Part shown: positions 21,344 to 33,396 of the stretch, piece by piece
How the letters are laid out: every line of letters begins with the position of its first letter
Numbering within the stretch: the first letter of the stretch is position 1
Assembly: GCA_010015675.1 (NCBI GenBank)
Contig: ML976989.1
Location: 1,164,779-1,228,778, forward strand
Reading direction: 5' to 3'
Source: Byssothecium circinans
Taxonomy: Eukaryota > Ascomycota > Dothideomycetes > Pleosporales > Massarinaceae
Length of the DNA stretch: 64,000 nt
Notes under the pieces: model-generated
Database searches by the model: none
Told to the model about the DNA's origin: nothing
The model's input: only the letters and a program-made list of their open reading frames with translations
Program-made: the position numbers and the translations under genes

Positions 21344-22400
21344 GCTGTGTGGGGTTGGGGTTGGCTTGGTGATTGGATGCGGTAGGCGTGACGAGCGAAA
21401 AAGTCATGGCATTTGCGACCTCGGATTTCGTGGAGAGAGGGATGGACAAAAAGCGATAAACGGAGGTTTACATACCCTAGGAAGTGCTGGCTAGGTGGTA
21501 GGTAGTGGATCAGTCAAAGCTCTTCTCTTGTCTTCTCTTCTCTGATTCTGTACTGTATTTGACATTTTTCATTGTTCGTCCCGGCACTTGAGTCATGTGA
21601 TGGTAGGCAGCAGATAGCAGTTAGGAAACCACAACAGCATTCGGCACCCCTCAACCTTCCCCTCGACAATCACAATCAGGCTACTCCTGCAATCATCAAA
21701 CCAAACCAATTGGAAGGCAGCACCTTCGCAGTCCCCTCCTCACATACCCAACACCCATCAAAACGCCGTTTTCCTCGCACAGTTTACAGCTATGCAAAGA
21801 CACTAAAAACCCAAGGCAGAGGATACAAGAGACAATACACATGCACTAGACCCAAGTTTCCAAGCAGTATCTTTAGTCATGTTCAAGATGTGGTGTTAGT
21901 CCCATACCCGTGAAATTTGAGATGCTAAAGTAAAGCCAATTCGAATGGAGCTTTTACTTGTTTCGTTGGTGCATGTAGGAAGGAGGTATGGACATCTATC
22001 TGCACGGCGCTGTCGGGTTGGCTTGCCACCATTTTATTGAGGATAGAGAGGGGGGGGGGGGGTAAGGGGTAGGACATTGTTACCTGCTTTTCTTTGTGAA
22101 ATGAAGGGTAGATCACGGGAGAAGGGAGAAGGGGTGTGGGGAAATGGACAGAATGGTTTTACGTGCAGAACCCTTTTTCCAAAGTTGAACTAGAGATTCA
22201 TGTCCCATTCATCCACGTTTGCTAATCATATTCTTATGGAGGGAGACGGACGCCAGCCTTGACAGTGGGTCAACGCAATCCCGAGGAAGGTACGGGCGGG
22301 CTTGTTCGATTCACGCCGTTTGAGATATTTACTACGTGCTAGTATATACTGGCAGATAATCTCATCAAATTACTACTACAAAAGACTATTCCCAACGTGA
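21344..22400. other. Intergenic with a poly-G run
   Basis: Convergent spacer between the coiled-coil gene and the GT8 gene. It has a run of 11-12 G at about 22051-22062 and CT/AC-rich stretches. No gene seen. Confidence 0.5.
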
Positions 22401-23705
22401 TCACGGCTCCATATAACTCATCCCATTCGGATGAGCCCGCTGCCCTCTCCCTCTAACAACACGTCCATGTCCCCGTTCCCCAAGCACCGGCTTCCTCAAT
22501 ATCGGGCCATGCGGACCCTGACCGAAGCTCTCTTCATCCCCCTCCTTCTTGTCCTCCCCATCCTTCCTCCCTTCCCATTTCTTCGCAAAATCCTGCGCCC
22601 CGCCACCGATAGCCTTCATCTCCTCGCTCTCCTCCCCACTTTCCCCCGCGACGTACTTGGCCACGGTATCGAGAAGATCCGTTTCTTTCTGCGATTCACG
22701 TTCTTTCTTCCATGTATTGAAGTTATCCCACCACCATGTATGTGTTTCGCCGTCGTCGCCTTTATATCCCGCCACCGGCTTGCCCTGAGCATCGTGCTTG
22801 ATGCGCGTTGCCCAGGGTTTGTCGACAATGTAGTGCAGCACGGCGACTTGTGAGTCAGACCAGATGTTCGGATGCCAGTACCGCCACGTCTTGAGCGCGT
22901 TGGTACGCCAACTCAGACTCTTCCACCGTTCATTGAAGACTTGGTTTAAGAAATCCTGATCGGGGAACTTCAATCGTTTCAACTCTTTCACTGGTGTGCT
23001 TTCAAACCTCCGCAGCACAAAGTCTCGGATGGAAGGTGAAGGTTGGAAGAGAAAAGTCCCCGAGTTAAAGATGCCATGAGTTTCGGACTCCTTTTGCGGT
23101 TTCGCAGGCGCGATGTCCGATGGTGAAGTAAGCGGCGTGAAAGCGCAATTCTCCCTTTTCCATGAAGAAGGGGCCCAGGAATCTCGGTCCAAGTTGCAGA
23201 CACAAACGTGTGAGGCGCAGAGTCTGTTTCCCCCACCGTCCTCCGCTGTGAGATACGCACCATTTTCTTCGTTGAAGATCAGTGGCGAGGGATCGGAGAA
23301 GATCATCATGTCAGCGTCTAAGAAGCATAGTCTTTCTACTTTCTTGCCGGTGATTTTCTGTACGTCGAATACCCTCAGCTTGGTCCATGTGTCGATGAAG
23401 CGTTCGGCGACCATTCCCGTCTCTCCGTCTTCTTCATTGGAGGGGGTGGGTAATCGGAGATGATCCACTGGGTATGGGGTGGCATTTGAGTGTTTTGCTT
23501 CTGCTTCCAAGCTTTTGATGGACGGTTCTGGAAGTGTTTCTGGCGTGTAGATGATGATAAGGGGTGTTGAGGGGGAGTGTTTGTGCAGGGTATGGGCGAG
23601 CAGAATTGCGCCGGCGAGATAGGAAGGGCGCGTCAGAAGAGTTGCGTAAGCATTTATGCCGGGTTCGTCGACGTCGAGGACTGCTTCGACGTGGTGCGTG
23701 TGCAT
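22401..23705 (-). CDS. Family 8 glycosyltransferase (galactinol synthase/glycogenin-like)
   Basis: The frame is 434 residues from the ATG at 23705 (MHTHHVEAVLDVDEPG); an in-frame ATG at 23756 is less likely because YATLLTRPSYLAGAILLAHTL, the family's typical opening, follows the later start closely. The metal-binding DxD motif is DAD at residues 130-132 (CFLDADMMIFSDPS). Later come the conserved stretches around FNSGTFLFQPS and DQDFLNQVF, both typical of GT8. GT8 enzymes transfer sugars from UDP-sugar with retention of configuration. The charged low-complexity tail (EEMKAIGGG..., KEGDEESFG) may be disordered. Substrate unknown. Intact. Confidence 0.87.
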   Translation of the reverse strand: MHTHHVEAVLDVDEPGINAYATLLTRPSYLAGAILLAHTLHKHSPSTPLIIIYTPETLPEPSIKSLEAEAKHSNATPYPVDHLRLPTPSNEEDGETGMVAERFIDTWTKLRVFDVQKITGKKVERLCFLDADMMIFSDPSPLIFNEENGAYLTAEDGGGNRLCASHVCVCNLDRDSWAPSSWKRENCAFTPLTSPSDIAPAKPQKESETHGIFNSGTFLFQPSPSIRDFVLRRFESTPVKELKRLKFPDQDFLNQVFNERWKSLSWRTNALKTWRYWHPNIWSDSQVAVLHYIVDKPWATRIKHDAQGKPVAGYKGDDGETHTWWWDNFNTWKKERESQKETDLLDTVAKYVAGESGEESEEMKAIGGGAQDFAKKWEGRKDGEDKKEGDEESFGQGPHGPILRKPVLGERGHGRVVRGRGQRAHPNGMSYMEP

Positions 23706-24160
23706 TTTGGAGGCGTTCTTGATTGGAAAGGGGCGCAGCGAGAAGTTGCTGTGCACAGTGAAGAGGACCGTTCTCGAGGACGTGGGTAGAGGTGTAGCAT
23801 CAGTTTACTGAAAATCGTAGACTCTCGGGGAATACTTGACGTGATGTGTTCGTAGGAAGAGGGATGCATGTTGAAGAAGGCGCGTCTGCTGCACCTGACG
23901 TCATCGACCTCACCTGGGCACTCACCTGACCACGTGACTAGTAGAAGCAAATACCGACGTGCTGGTGAACATAAAATTGTGTTTGGCTCCGGATTGAAAA
24001 GCAATAATCTCATGATACATAGCTCGGGGGTATCTTTCATCCCATCCGACCAAACCAACCGCTGCACCAATGCAAGCAAGCAACACCGACCTATCATACA
24101 AGAATTCTTAACCAACAGGAAGGACCAACGTACCATCAAAAATGATCGCTTTCAGACCTA
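23706..24160. other. Intergenic
   Basis: Spacer between the GT8 start and the 3' end of PEX3. No supported ORF. Confidence 0.45.
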
Positions 24161-25844
24161 TCATTGCTTCCCGTCCTCCTTCGCTAGCGCCTGTTTCCAA
24201 GCACTCTCAAACCCGGCATCGCCGCCCTCGCCGACCCAGCTCTGCCTCACACTGCCAGGCTGACTAGAGCCGGGGTTCAGCGGATCGCCACTAACAGCCA
24301 GGCTCGTCCTATTGCTTTCACCGACTGCCGTCGTCGGTCTGCTGATAGATCCATTGTCGGGTGATTCGAACTCAAAGTTGCTCGAGTACACCACGGCGGC
24401 AAAAGCCTCCAGATCCCGTACCTGCTCGATAGCAGCAAGATACTCGTTGTTCGCCCCGCTCCCAATGCTGTGTGCCTGCCTACAGAATACAGCCAATGAG
24501 CTCGCGACTTTGGCCTTCACATCACCGACAATTTCCTGTACGCGGGCGGTGCTTTCGGAGATTGGCGGGATCTTGTAGGAGAGCTGGGAGAGCTTGATGT
24601 CGACGAGGTGGGAAAAGGCAGCATCGAGGAGGCGGGTGAGGACGTGGGTGAATGCTGGCGAGTCGATGAGGTCGGAGGTTTCGTCGATGAGACGGCGGAG
24701 GGAGGTGGTGGTTGTGGGGGAGGATGAGCCGCCGGAGCTCAGGCCGCTTTGCTGCAGCACAAACTCTTCCTGGTCTTGCGGAGGGATGAGGTAGGAGAGC
24801 CATTTGCATGTTCTGAGAGAGTTAGTAGGGTTTTATGGAGGAAGTAAAGATGAGCGTACCTCCTCTCCTCTTCGGTGGCCCCCTCAATCTTCTTCCGCAC
24901 TTCGATTGTCAGCTCAGACAACCGTTCTAGCGTAATCTCCTCTCGCGGGTTCAATGTGCCAAAGACCTCCTTGACTGCCACCCGCACCTCCTCCATGAGG
25001 CTCAAGCATCCCCTGTGCAGCAGCCACCAGCTGAAGCTCAGATATTTTCGATTCGTTTCGAAGTCGTTGCCATATGCCTGGTCGAAGTTGTCGTCATCGT
25101 GGTTCTCCAAGCTGATGGTCGATTCCTGGTTCGGGGGTGGTGGCGCGGCGAGCGTTACGACCGAGGCGAGATAGTTGCGGCGGCCGAGCAGGTTGAGCTG
25201 AATGCGCGTGAGGAGTGTGAGGAGGGATATAGTGTATAGCAGAGTGAAAGCTCGTGTTATCGAACCAATCTTCATCTCATTCCACAGCTGAGCCTTGCTC
25301 CTCTTGCTCCTTCGTTCCCCAGTATCCGCACCTCCGTCCAAACTTCCCGTCGAGCTTTCGCCCTCGCCCGCAATCTGGCTCGCATGCACATAGCTCTCGC
25401 TCTGGAAGCTGGAGCTCCTTGCGTCATCTTCCGTCGTATCTGCCACACTTGGTGGCGCTGAACTAGCTATCTCGCTCGGTCCGACGCTTCGTGCTAATCT
25501 CTCTGCCTTTTGCTTCTGCAATTCTTCAAGCACCTGTTCGACAGGAATGGCGTCGAGGATGTTCTCGGTAGCCGTGGGCAGGATGGCGAGGACGGTGAAG
25601 GTGCAGTCTTCTTGGTTCTGCTCGAAGCGGCGGCGTAGACTAGAAGGATCAGCATTTTGTACAGTGTACAGATTAGGGTTGCCTACTTCTCCTTTGCAAT
25701 GCGCTCGTCGCTCATGCGCTGGCGGGCCTCGGACAGTTTCCCCAGCACATACTGCCCCGCAAGATAGCCGACACCCAGCACGCCCGCGCCAATGGCGAAG
25801 TTGGTCCGGTTCCGGCGCAGCCAGCGTCGTGAAGCTGTAATCAT
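24161..25844 (-). CDS. PEX3: Peroxisomal biogenesis factor 3 (peroxin-3)
   Basis: Exons 25844-25687, 25639-24860 and 24812-24161 join through two 47-bp introns (both phase 2), giving 529 residues. I chose ATG 25844 (MITASRRWLRRNRTNF) because a basic peroxisomal-targeting segment followed at once by a membrane segment (about residues 17-36, GAGVLGVGYLAGQYVLG) is the PEX3 signature. After the first splice, LRRRFEQNQEDCTFTVLA and ILPTATENILDAIPVEQ follow, highly conserved in fungal PEX3. A second hydrophobic region (TLLYTISLLTLLTRIQLNLLG) is also characteristic. The protein anchors in the peroxisomal membrane and docks PEX19 to insert other membrane proteins. The Ser-rich insertion near residues 115-160 is variable in fungi. 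Intact. Confidence 0.95.
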
Positions 25845-26307
25845 CGCGTCGGAAGAGATGTCGAGTTCGCTCCTGGGCTTCAATGAAGCACAGGTCGCGT
25901 GGGCGGAGGTGGCGGCGCGAGACTCGACGTGGATGACGAGTGAAGTATGAAGGGCTGAACACGTCGACCTGGAACTTTCAATGTCTATTCAAAACTGGCC
26001 CAATAAAGAGGAGGAGAGAAAAGCAATATAATCATTCAATTGTGTATACTTTCCGAACACTGCTGTTGACATAATTGAGTGCCACCCAGATGGCTGGAGA
26101 TGCAGGCCAAGTTGTGCACGGACCTCTATTTATTGAGCCGAGGCATGACGACGGACCTCACCTCTCCCATCCCATTGTAGCTCGACACCACGATTCATCT
26201 CCCCGTCCAGCTTCCCCATATACCCGTCTTAGTCCAGTCTTTTGCAAAGCTCTGGATTCCACCAGCATGCAGCTCCGCTCCTTCAGACTGTGCACCAACT
26301 CTCGCCC

Positions 26308-27375
26308 TCACAATCGTTCTCCTTCAGTCCATTCCAAGTCCCAAGTCTCTTGGCTTATACAATCCCCTACGTATATAGCTGCTCTGTTGCGCATGCTGTG
26401 TTGATGTTTCCTGAGCGCCCTTTCCAAGTGTGTACGGCTTTTCCACACTCGTGGGTCATCCCGACCCAGATAGTAGGGAAGATTTGCTGTCTGTGAACCC
26501 TCTTCTGGGTCCAAAAAGCAATATTCGAAGCAATAATGGCCTGCACCGATGTTTTGTGTCAAACAGAACATTCTGTAGTCCAGCATCCCCCCACAATAAG
26601 TTTCTGGAGGATATTCTCGGTTGTTGAAGAGGATACGTGCCGTGAGGGTCCGAGGCTCACCCCAGATGGTAACCATGCTGACAGGTGATCCTAGGGCTAT
26701 CTGTGGATTCTCAACCACGGACTTCAGATAGCGGCCTGCATGTCGAATGAACTGGACCAAAGCTGCCGTGTCTGCCTCGTCCACTGTAAAAGCATCTGGA
26801 GGCTCAGGCCATCTCGGCCCAAAACTTTCTATATCCTCCTCCGTCAACGGTGCCGAGACGTATTCTTCGCCAACCAGACGCTGTGCCGCGTCGAGGACGC
26901 GTCTAATGACATTGTGGCCGTAGTCAGCTCCGCCGAAGCTGTGAGCACTAGTATCTTTTGTCAGAAAATCGCAGGATAGGATCATCTGCGGTACGGTGGA
27001 AGCAAGGCTGTCAAGCTTGGGCTTTAGGATTGCCACCACCTCGTAGTTGATCATCTTGCAGGTACGCAGCAGCTGGACTGGGAGCGAGCGAATCACCAGT
27101 ATCACGTATTCCTGATACTCTTCCGAGTTTGTGCCTGGATCGCGGCCTTTCATGAAGCAGAGTTTGTGGTGCCGAGTTTTGGTAGGAAGAAACTCGTAAA
27201 CCATGAGACGCAGTTCTTTGGGCAAGTCGAGGAAGCGGAAGCGGGGCCCTGTGTAGGATGGCTTCTTGCCTAATGGTCGCAAGAAGTCAGCTTCGTACAT
27301 CATGGTTCGGTTCTAAGACTACTTACCTTTACACTTGTTCTTCACCCTCTTGTAGAGCTTGTCGAAGTTCACCAT
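26308..27375 (-). CDS. F-box-like hypothetical protein, tandem copy 1
   Basis: Exons 27375-27327 and 27269-26308 are joined by a 57-bp intron (GTAAGT...ATTAG), phase 1, giving 336 residues. The tiny first exon (MVNFDKLYKRVKNKCKG) is basic. Exon 2 opens with RFRFLDLPKELRLMVYEFLP, an F-box-like helix seen in a large dothideomycete family of unknown function. Reading exon 2 alone from an intronic ATG (27303) would give a false N-terminus. This is the first of three related genes on the same strand (28012-29055 intact, 29430-30076 broken). Partner and role unknown; by analogy it may bind Skp1. Confidence 0.75.
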
Positions 27376-28011
27376 GATTGCAGATGGCTGTGGCTGTGGG
27401 GCGGTGCTGATGACAGTTAGTGCGGGGAGCCTCTTTATAGCTGGAGTGTAGGGTTTGTGAAGAGTGTTTGCGGGTGTGAACAACTCCTTGGCGCTGGACG
27501 AGAGTGCGATCACCATTGTTGGGGTGTGAGTGAGACTTTCGCCTGGACGAAAGTGCGATTGCCGTCCATATTAGCGGGTACACGCCAACGAAGGCTCTTT
27601 TACGAAAGGGATGTGGCGTTTGCGGACTGTTTACATGCGTAAACGAGTTCTTCACGTGGACAACCGTACAGTAGCAGTTTTTTGATTAGAGATGACAGAC
27701 ATTCTACGGGGTGGTGTAAGGGGCTGTAATGGGGGTGTGCTTCATAGCTTCACTGTTGGCCGTACATCGATCGATTGACAAACACTCCGAGCCTTTGGGC
27801 GATTTTTGAAACCTCCCTGAAAAATAATCACCACGACGCTTTTAGAATTGCGAACTCAGCAGATCCGTCGATCAAAACTACTCTTTTCATCGCGTTAAAT
27901 ACTAAGATAAAGTATCTTTCGACCCAAGGACGCAAAATTAAAGTACTACCAGTCCAAATACATACATACAGATTCTTTCCCAAGGTCCAGAGACTTCACC
28001 CCGAGCCCCGC
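27376..28011. other. Intergenic
   Basis: Promoter region of tandem copy 1 and 3' flank of copy 2. No supported gene; short plus-strand ORFs shadow copy 2. Confidence 0.45.
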
Positions 28012-29055
28012 TCAGTGGAGTTTGTAATGGGCTCTCTCGCCGACCGTCCATTCCTCCTTCCACGCTTCCCGAGTGATTGGCTCTACTATGCGAACCTTTC
28101 TCCTCTGTTCCTCGTCGGTATACCAGCCAAGTGCCTGTTGAATCACGTCTTCCAAGCCTACATCCTCTCGCTCACCCTCATTGCTCTTCTCTTTCTTCGT
28201 CTCCACACAGCTAACCTCCACAAAATAGCGCTCGTCATACAGATCATGGAATGCCAAACATTCGACGCCACAGATCCAACCCGGAACTTGACTTGACGGA
28301 AAACCCGCAGGCAAATCGTCATGATTGTGCAATATGAACTGAGCAATGAGAGTTTTTGGGGGGACGGTCCTCAGAAACGGATGCCAAGTGGTTCGTGTAT
28401 CATCGCTGGCGCGGAGGAGGTACTGAGCCGCGTGGCGATTGAACTGTATCGCAAGGCTTCTCTGTTTCAAGGAGAATGTCTGGTAATTGGTATTACCCTC
28501 GTAGCTCAACATGGGCTCCAACAATAAATTCATGCTGTACGGGTCTCTGATCAGATGGATGGCGGACGCGATAATGTTGCAAGTGTCGAAATATCCAGCG
28601 TGGACGCCACCTAATAAGCAGTAGTGGTAGCCGGAAGCTATAGAAAAGGTTCTGTTGCAGGAGAGGATGACGCGGGGAGCGGAGGAGAGGAGCTGGTCGG
28701 CCGATCGCTGGAGGATTTTTGATGCCTCCTCGTTGATGCGTTTGCAAGTCACGAGAATCTCGATTCCGGGGATTGTGGTGACGACCAGAATGATTGTGCT
28801 CGTGCGGTCCGAGGTTGGGTGGAGCTTCAGATGGCTGGCTTTCACTTGGAGGCGCTCGTAGATCATGAGTCGAATGTCTTTTGGCAGGTCCAGGAAGCGG
28901 AAAGTTGCTGTTCTCTAATTTTCAGTGACCGAACGCATGGAGATTTGGAATACGGAGGTGTTGTTACCTTCTTTGTTCTCTGCCGCCTTCGTTGCTGCGG
29001 TTTTGGCCTTCCGCGCTGTGGTTTTTAACCGCTTTCGCCTCTCGAAACTGACCAT
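28012..29055 (-). CDS. F-box-like hypothetical protein, tandem copy 2
   Basis: Exons 29055-28968 and 28907-28012 are joined by a 60-bp intron (donor GTAACA, acceptor AACAG), phase 1, giving 327 residues. A second ATG lies directly upstream at 29058. Exon 1 is very basic (MVSFERRKRLKTTARKAK). Exon 2 opens FRFLDLPKDIRLMIYERL and includes VTCKRINEEASKILQRSADQ, matching copy 1 (LRTCKMINYEVVAILKPKLD) in position. Shared architecture, including a short basic first exon, shows tandem duplication with copy 1. Function unknown. Confidence 0.72.
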
Positions 29056-29429
29056 CATTGCAGTGGTAAAAGCTGCGGCTACCGAGGTACACATCGTGAA
29101 GTGTTATAATTGAGGGTGATTGAGGATAGGTGTCCCGTTGGCCTTTTCATAGGTTGTCGTATAGTTCATGTGATAGATGAGCGGGGCAAATACTACCGGT
29201 ACCGAAGTCGGCCATCGTCATCAACCCACACAGAGGACGTTGATTTTAGACCCGATGAACGACACCCAGAAGATCGATTCAAGCCAGGCTACTTTCACTT
29301 GTAGAGGTGCGTGGGCTTATCGGAAGAGTTTGTCTGTGCCAATCCCATCACTGTGTGCTTGATTCGATAAGAGTCCGTCGCTACGACAGTCAATACACGC
29401 TTAATGGTCACATTGTTACCATCAAGTTT

Positions 29430-30076
29430 CACAAGTAAGAGTTGGACGACAAAGCGTTATTGGTAGACTTCCAGACCTCAAAATACCAGGTAGGCACGTA
29501 GGCCGCTTCGATGTCGTCAATGGTGGATTGGATGGCGATGTGATCCGTGCCGGTATGCTGAATGTAGTCAGAGCGAGCCGTGGAGTAGGAACTTCCAAAT
29601 TAGAGCATAGTCAGCACATGTCATGGTATCATCGCATAGAAGTTCGAGCTTGTATTTGATGAAATCCTTCCGGTCAATTGCATCGCGCATATCAATGTTG
29701 ATGGTAGGGATCAATTTTATAAGATCGATGACTGATTTCTTCATCCGTTTCATGGCTCGTAATGAAGTACGGCAATATTTTTAGAGCTCTAGATATATAA
29801 GGGTGCCGAAATGCCAAATGATATGGGGGGGGGGCGGGAACGGAGTCGGTCGGTAGTTTGCTTGAGAACGGCAGATGCGTCATCGTTGATGAGGCGGCAG
29901 GTGGCTAGGATAGATGGATTTCACTACAATTGAAGCGGGGCATAAGATATGCGCTGGTTGTCGCCCTTGACGGGTATCTTGGCGTGCTTTGTTGTGATGG
30001 GAAGCTGCTCATCAACTAAAAGGCATATATCCTTGGGTAGGTCTAAGAAGCGGAATTGGGTTGCGTTGTCAGCCAT
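29430..30076 (-). pseudogene. F-box-like gene, tandem copy 3, decayed
   Basis: The ATG at 30076 opens MADNATQFRFLDLPKDIC, which matches copies 1 and 2, and about 50 codons on meets TAG TGA. In the same frame the homologous block continues as ILATCRLINDDASAVLKQTTD, matching VTCKRINEEASKILQRSADQ of copy 2. A poly-C run (poly-G on the plus strand, about 29825-29834) and further stops follow. A weak later match sits in another frame (VIDLIKLIPTIN...). Stops and frame changes throughout make it a pseudogene of the array. It lacks the short first exon of the other copies. Confidence 0.7.
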
Positions 30077-31678
30077 TGTGGGAACGCTGTAGAGAGTGAG
30101 TTGCGCGCTCGCGTAGTAGTGAGAGTAGTGGGTTACCTTCTCACCTCGACTCCAATATTCGTTTGATCGCGTGAGTCAGCTTTTCTATCTACCTAGGTAG
30201 TGCAAGCCTCATTCCTCATAACTAACCCAGCACGAAATCTCAAAGGCAAGGACTCAAGTGCGGGATTTCCGTACATTCAAATCAAAGAAGTACCAGTAGC
30301 TGAGGAAATATTACTAAACAAGGCACGTCCTACCCTAATCGTCTTGTTCAAAAGAGTTCCCGTACCTGCAGCTTCAGTCAATATATTCTACCATGCCTAG
30401 GTCACGTAAATTGTACCTTACGGTAAAGAAGATACACTAGCTATATCATGAATCGTGACATTCAGATAACCTCACGGCAGCAACCAAGATATGCTTCTAG
30501 AACGCCTTTTGGTGCATCTCATGTTTACGATTACTTTTGGAACCATTCCCGACTTCAAAGGTTCATATATTGGGCTGTCGTGTCGCGCACCAGGGGGTCT
30601 CCAGACGAATGACAGGGGTGCTGCCTCGTGATTGTGTGATGGTGATGGGTGTGATGAATTGGCACAGGGAGGGAACCGGATGGAACGATGTTCTGTCACA
30701 CTATCCTCATCGGGATTAGCCGCACTCGACCGGGTGAAGGCTGCGCCAACGTTCGTCTCGTGTTTCGATCTCTTTTACTACCTCAGCTATCACGAATTGT
30801 TAACTTTTTTTCATCTCTCATCTGCCAATATTGCGCAAGCAGATCAGCACATCATCACGTTCGATCACGGATGTGTTCCTGCATGCGTTGGCTGGCAAGT
30901 GCCTGTCCACCTTTCTTTTGCCTGGGCTCGCACTAGATCACGATCACAATAATGTCCACGAGAACGCCTGGGACACGACACTTCGCCTCATACCCTATAA
31001 CTCTCGAATCCTCGCTTCTCATTGACCAGATTTTCTGCATTTGTGCCCAACCAAGGCGTGTCGGCCCAATGCGACAACGCGCTGATACACTCTCGCCAAT
31101 CACCTGCGCCACAGCCTGCTAGCCTCCTACGTGTCGATGGTCCTTCTACGGGTTTCACCCACGAGGCAGATCTCTGCCGGGAACCGGCAGGCTACTATGG
31201 TTTTTCGGGAACAAGCCTCCTTTCAAACGACGGGCGCGCCTCGTTTTCTGACCAACACCGATCATTGATTTCAGGTGACTTTGCTGAACGGGAGCCGAGC
31301 CGCATTGGGACGCCGTACCATATTGTCGTCCATGCTGAGCGACCCATGTTATTGCATACGGTTGCCGGGTTGCCTACACGTCAATCAGCATGGAGCGCCC
31401 ACCGCGTAGTCGTGTACTTGACTAGACGGTTCCTCGCTCGGTCTTACTTAGCAGATTCCCCTATCCTCACTCCATTTGAGGTCTAAGTGAGTCGATCTTC
31501 AGGATCTGCGGGTACGTTCAAGATGTCTCAACTTTCATGTTACTCATTGTCCGAAAACTAATATTGTACAGGGATCCGTCGACGTCTTACTCTTACACAA
31601 ACTTTCTACGAACAATATCACAGGGCGCATATGATCTAGAGCGCGACACTTCTGCTCATATCTCAAATACCTCCCGGG
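30077..31678. other. Intergenic, long promoter or leader of the next gene
   Basis: About 1.6 kb without a supportable gene. A 154-codon ORF at 31022-31486 has no domain and ends just before CT-rich leader-like sequence; it is probably chance or part of a leader. Confidence 0.45.
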
Positions 31679-32929
31679 ATGGACTTCATCCAACGCCACC
31701 AACCGCCTACAGATGAGTCACCTCCCTGGAGCGGCATATTCTTCAAGTTCCCCGTGGATTCGGACATATTGGCGGAAAGGCTCAAGCTTGCGTATCCGAC
31801 TTGTCGAACGCATCGCGAGCGTAAGCATCAAGCGACCATCGACTTCTTCTCGGAAGAACTTCAACGCATGCGATCGAAGGAGGTAACACCTTTCTCTACC
31901 ATCAAATCGGCAGAGCCCAGTCTTCCAGAGCTCTCGCAAGACGCAGCAAAAGTATATAGCCAAGCTTTCTCTGACAGTAGCCGGCGCCCAAGCGCATCGG
32001 GTGGCACCTCCCCATCAGTTGTGGGATCGATGGACTCTCCTCTCGTCGAACGGGTAAGGCCGATTATCAGCGCAGGCCTGAGCCCTACACTGCAGCCTCC
32101 AACTACACCAACCGCAAATGCGCAGCAATTTGTCTGGAACGCGCGCGACGGAAAGTCTATGCGTCCAAAGACGAAGCGAAAGATGACCGTGGAGGAACGC
32201 AGCGCCTATAAGGAGACGAGAAAGCGTGGTGCATGTGACAAGTGTCGTAAGCAGAAAGGAAGAGTATTTGAGCCCACATAACACCCTAGTTAAAGCGCAA
32301 GTCTGACAATCTCAGTGCACACACATGATCGAGGAAGATGCACAGCCAGGTACGGTCGATGCGGAAAACAAGGCCATGAAGAGGCACGTTTATATTCAAC
32401 TACCATTCAAGTTTCCACTTACAATAGTAGGAGGATCTCTACTGGTCCAGATGCGTTTCAATCTGACGGAATCAAATCTGTGAAAACCGAACACTCCTCA
32501 GATGTCCACCATCTGGTTCCCGAATCAATGTCAGACATTCGATCGCCGATGTCTGCACAGTCTAGCGGCTATGGTCCTGCGGACGAGCTCTCGGAAGCAA
32601 TTGCGGACCCTACTAGAAGCGACAGAGATTGGGCGGGTGGGCCGCAAGCTGAACTTTCAGGCGAAGGGTACGTAGCTGCCGCACTTATGCCGGATCCATA
32701 CAATAATCCACGCCAAGGAAACGACACATGGCCTCCGTTTTCTGCCCGGAATCCCGCTTCGTCCGTCATCTCTGGATTCACATCGGACGCTAACATCAAC
32801 CCGGAAATTTTCCCCACTCCCATGGATCACCCTTCAGTGGACTACCAGCTGCTGCCCGGATACTCCTTCTATGAAGGCCCATGGAATAACAATCAGAATC
32901 CGCCAATGGGAGGCTCTGGACCAAGTTGA
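31679..32929 (+). CDS. Cys-motif nuclear-type protein (half zinc cluster)
   Basis: Exons 31679-32263, 32316-32349 and 32412-32929 join through introns of 52 and 62 bp, giving 378 residues. The 34-nt middle exon is needed to restore the frame. Across the first junction a basic motif reads RKRGACDKCRKQKGR then CTH: Cys186, Cys189, Cys196 and His198, spaced C-x2-C-x6-C-x-H. This matches the first half of a fungal Zn2Cys6 cluster but lacks the second half. It is preceded by a basic KTKRKMTVEERSAYKETRK stretch. The C-terminal 180 residues are Ser/Pro/Asn-rich, as in activation regions. A DNA-binding or chromatin role is plausible but inferred. Intact. Confidence 0.7.
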
Positions 32930-33396
32930 ACAACCTCAGGGTCTGTTAGTTATTTCAAGCGACTTGATTACGTGCCATCGTAATCTTCCATTCTCTACCA
33001 CCAACTCACTCCTTCGGAGAAGAGGTAAGCTCTCTACTACCCATGGTGTCTGCCGGAAACCTTCTGGACCAAAGGTGGACGTCAATTTTCTATGGGATTT
33101 CAATCGAGAAACTACCACGGACGCTCATCACTAAGTTGCCATTTCTACGATTGCGAAAAAAAGGAAAAACCACGTATTGTTTTCCAGAGAATTGTACAAA
33201 TCAACCCAGTATAGCTACAACCCAGCCCATGGCAGCCCTTCAGCAGCATTGCGAACCAGCTCCTTGGATCTCATTTACGCCGGCAAACTTCCTCCGAGGT
33301 TATTGGAAAGCCCACAAAGCTAGTGCTCTTGTCACCATCCTGCCCGAAATCTAAATCTCGTTGTTGGATCCAAGCATCCCTTTTGGCTTCGATCTA
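32930..33396. other. 3' flank, no gene seen
   Basis: Sequence after the Cys-motif gene. ORFs here lack domain or splice support and may be untranslated trailer. Confidence 0.4.

Noticed and set aside
22431..23463. Plus-strand ORFs of 70-140 codons over the GT8 gene
   Set aside because: Shadows of the 434-residue GT8 frame, which carries the DxD motif.
24739..25962. 407-codon minus-strand frame starting at 25962
   Set aside because: It reads the first PEX3 exon and intron in the wrong frame. The spliced model from 25844 restores the conserved PEX3 N-terminus.
31022..31486. 154-codon plus-strand ORF upstream of the Cys-motif gene
   Set aside because: No domain, mixed composition, and position consistent with leader or promoter.
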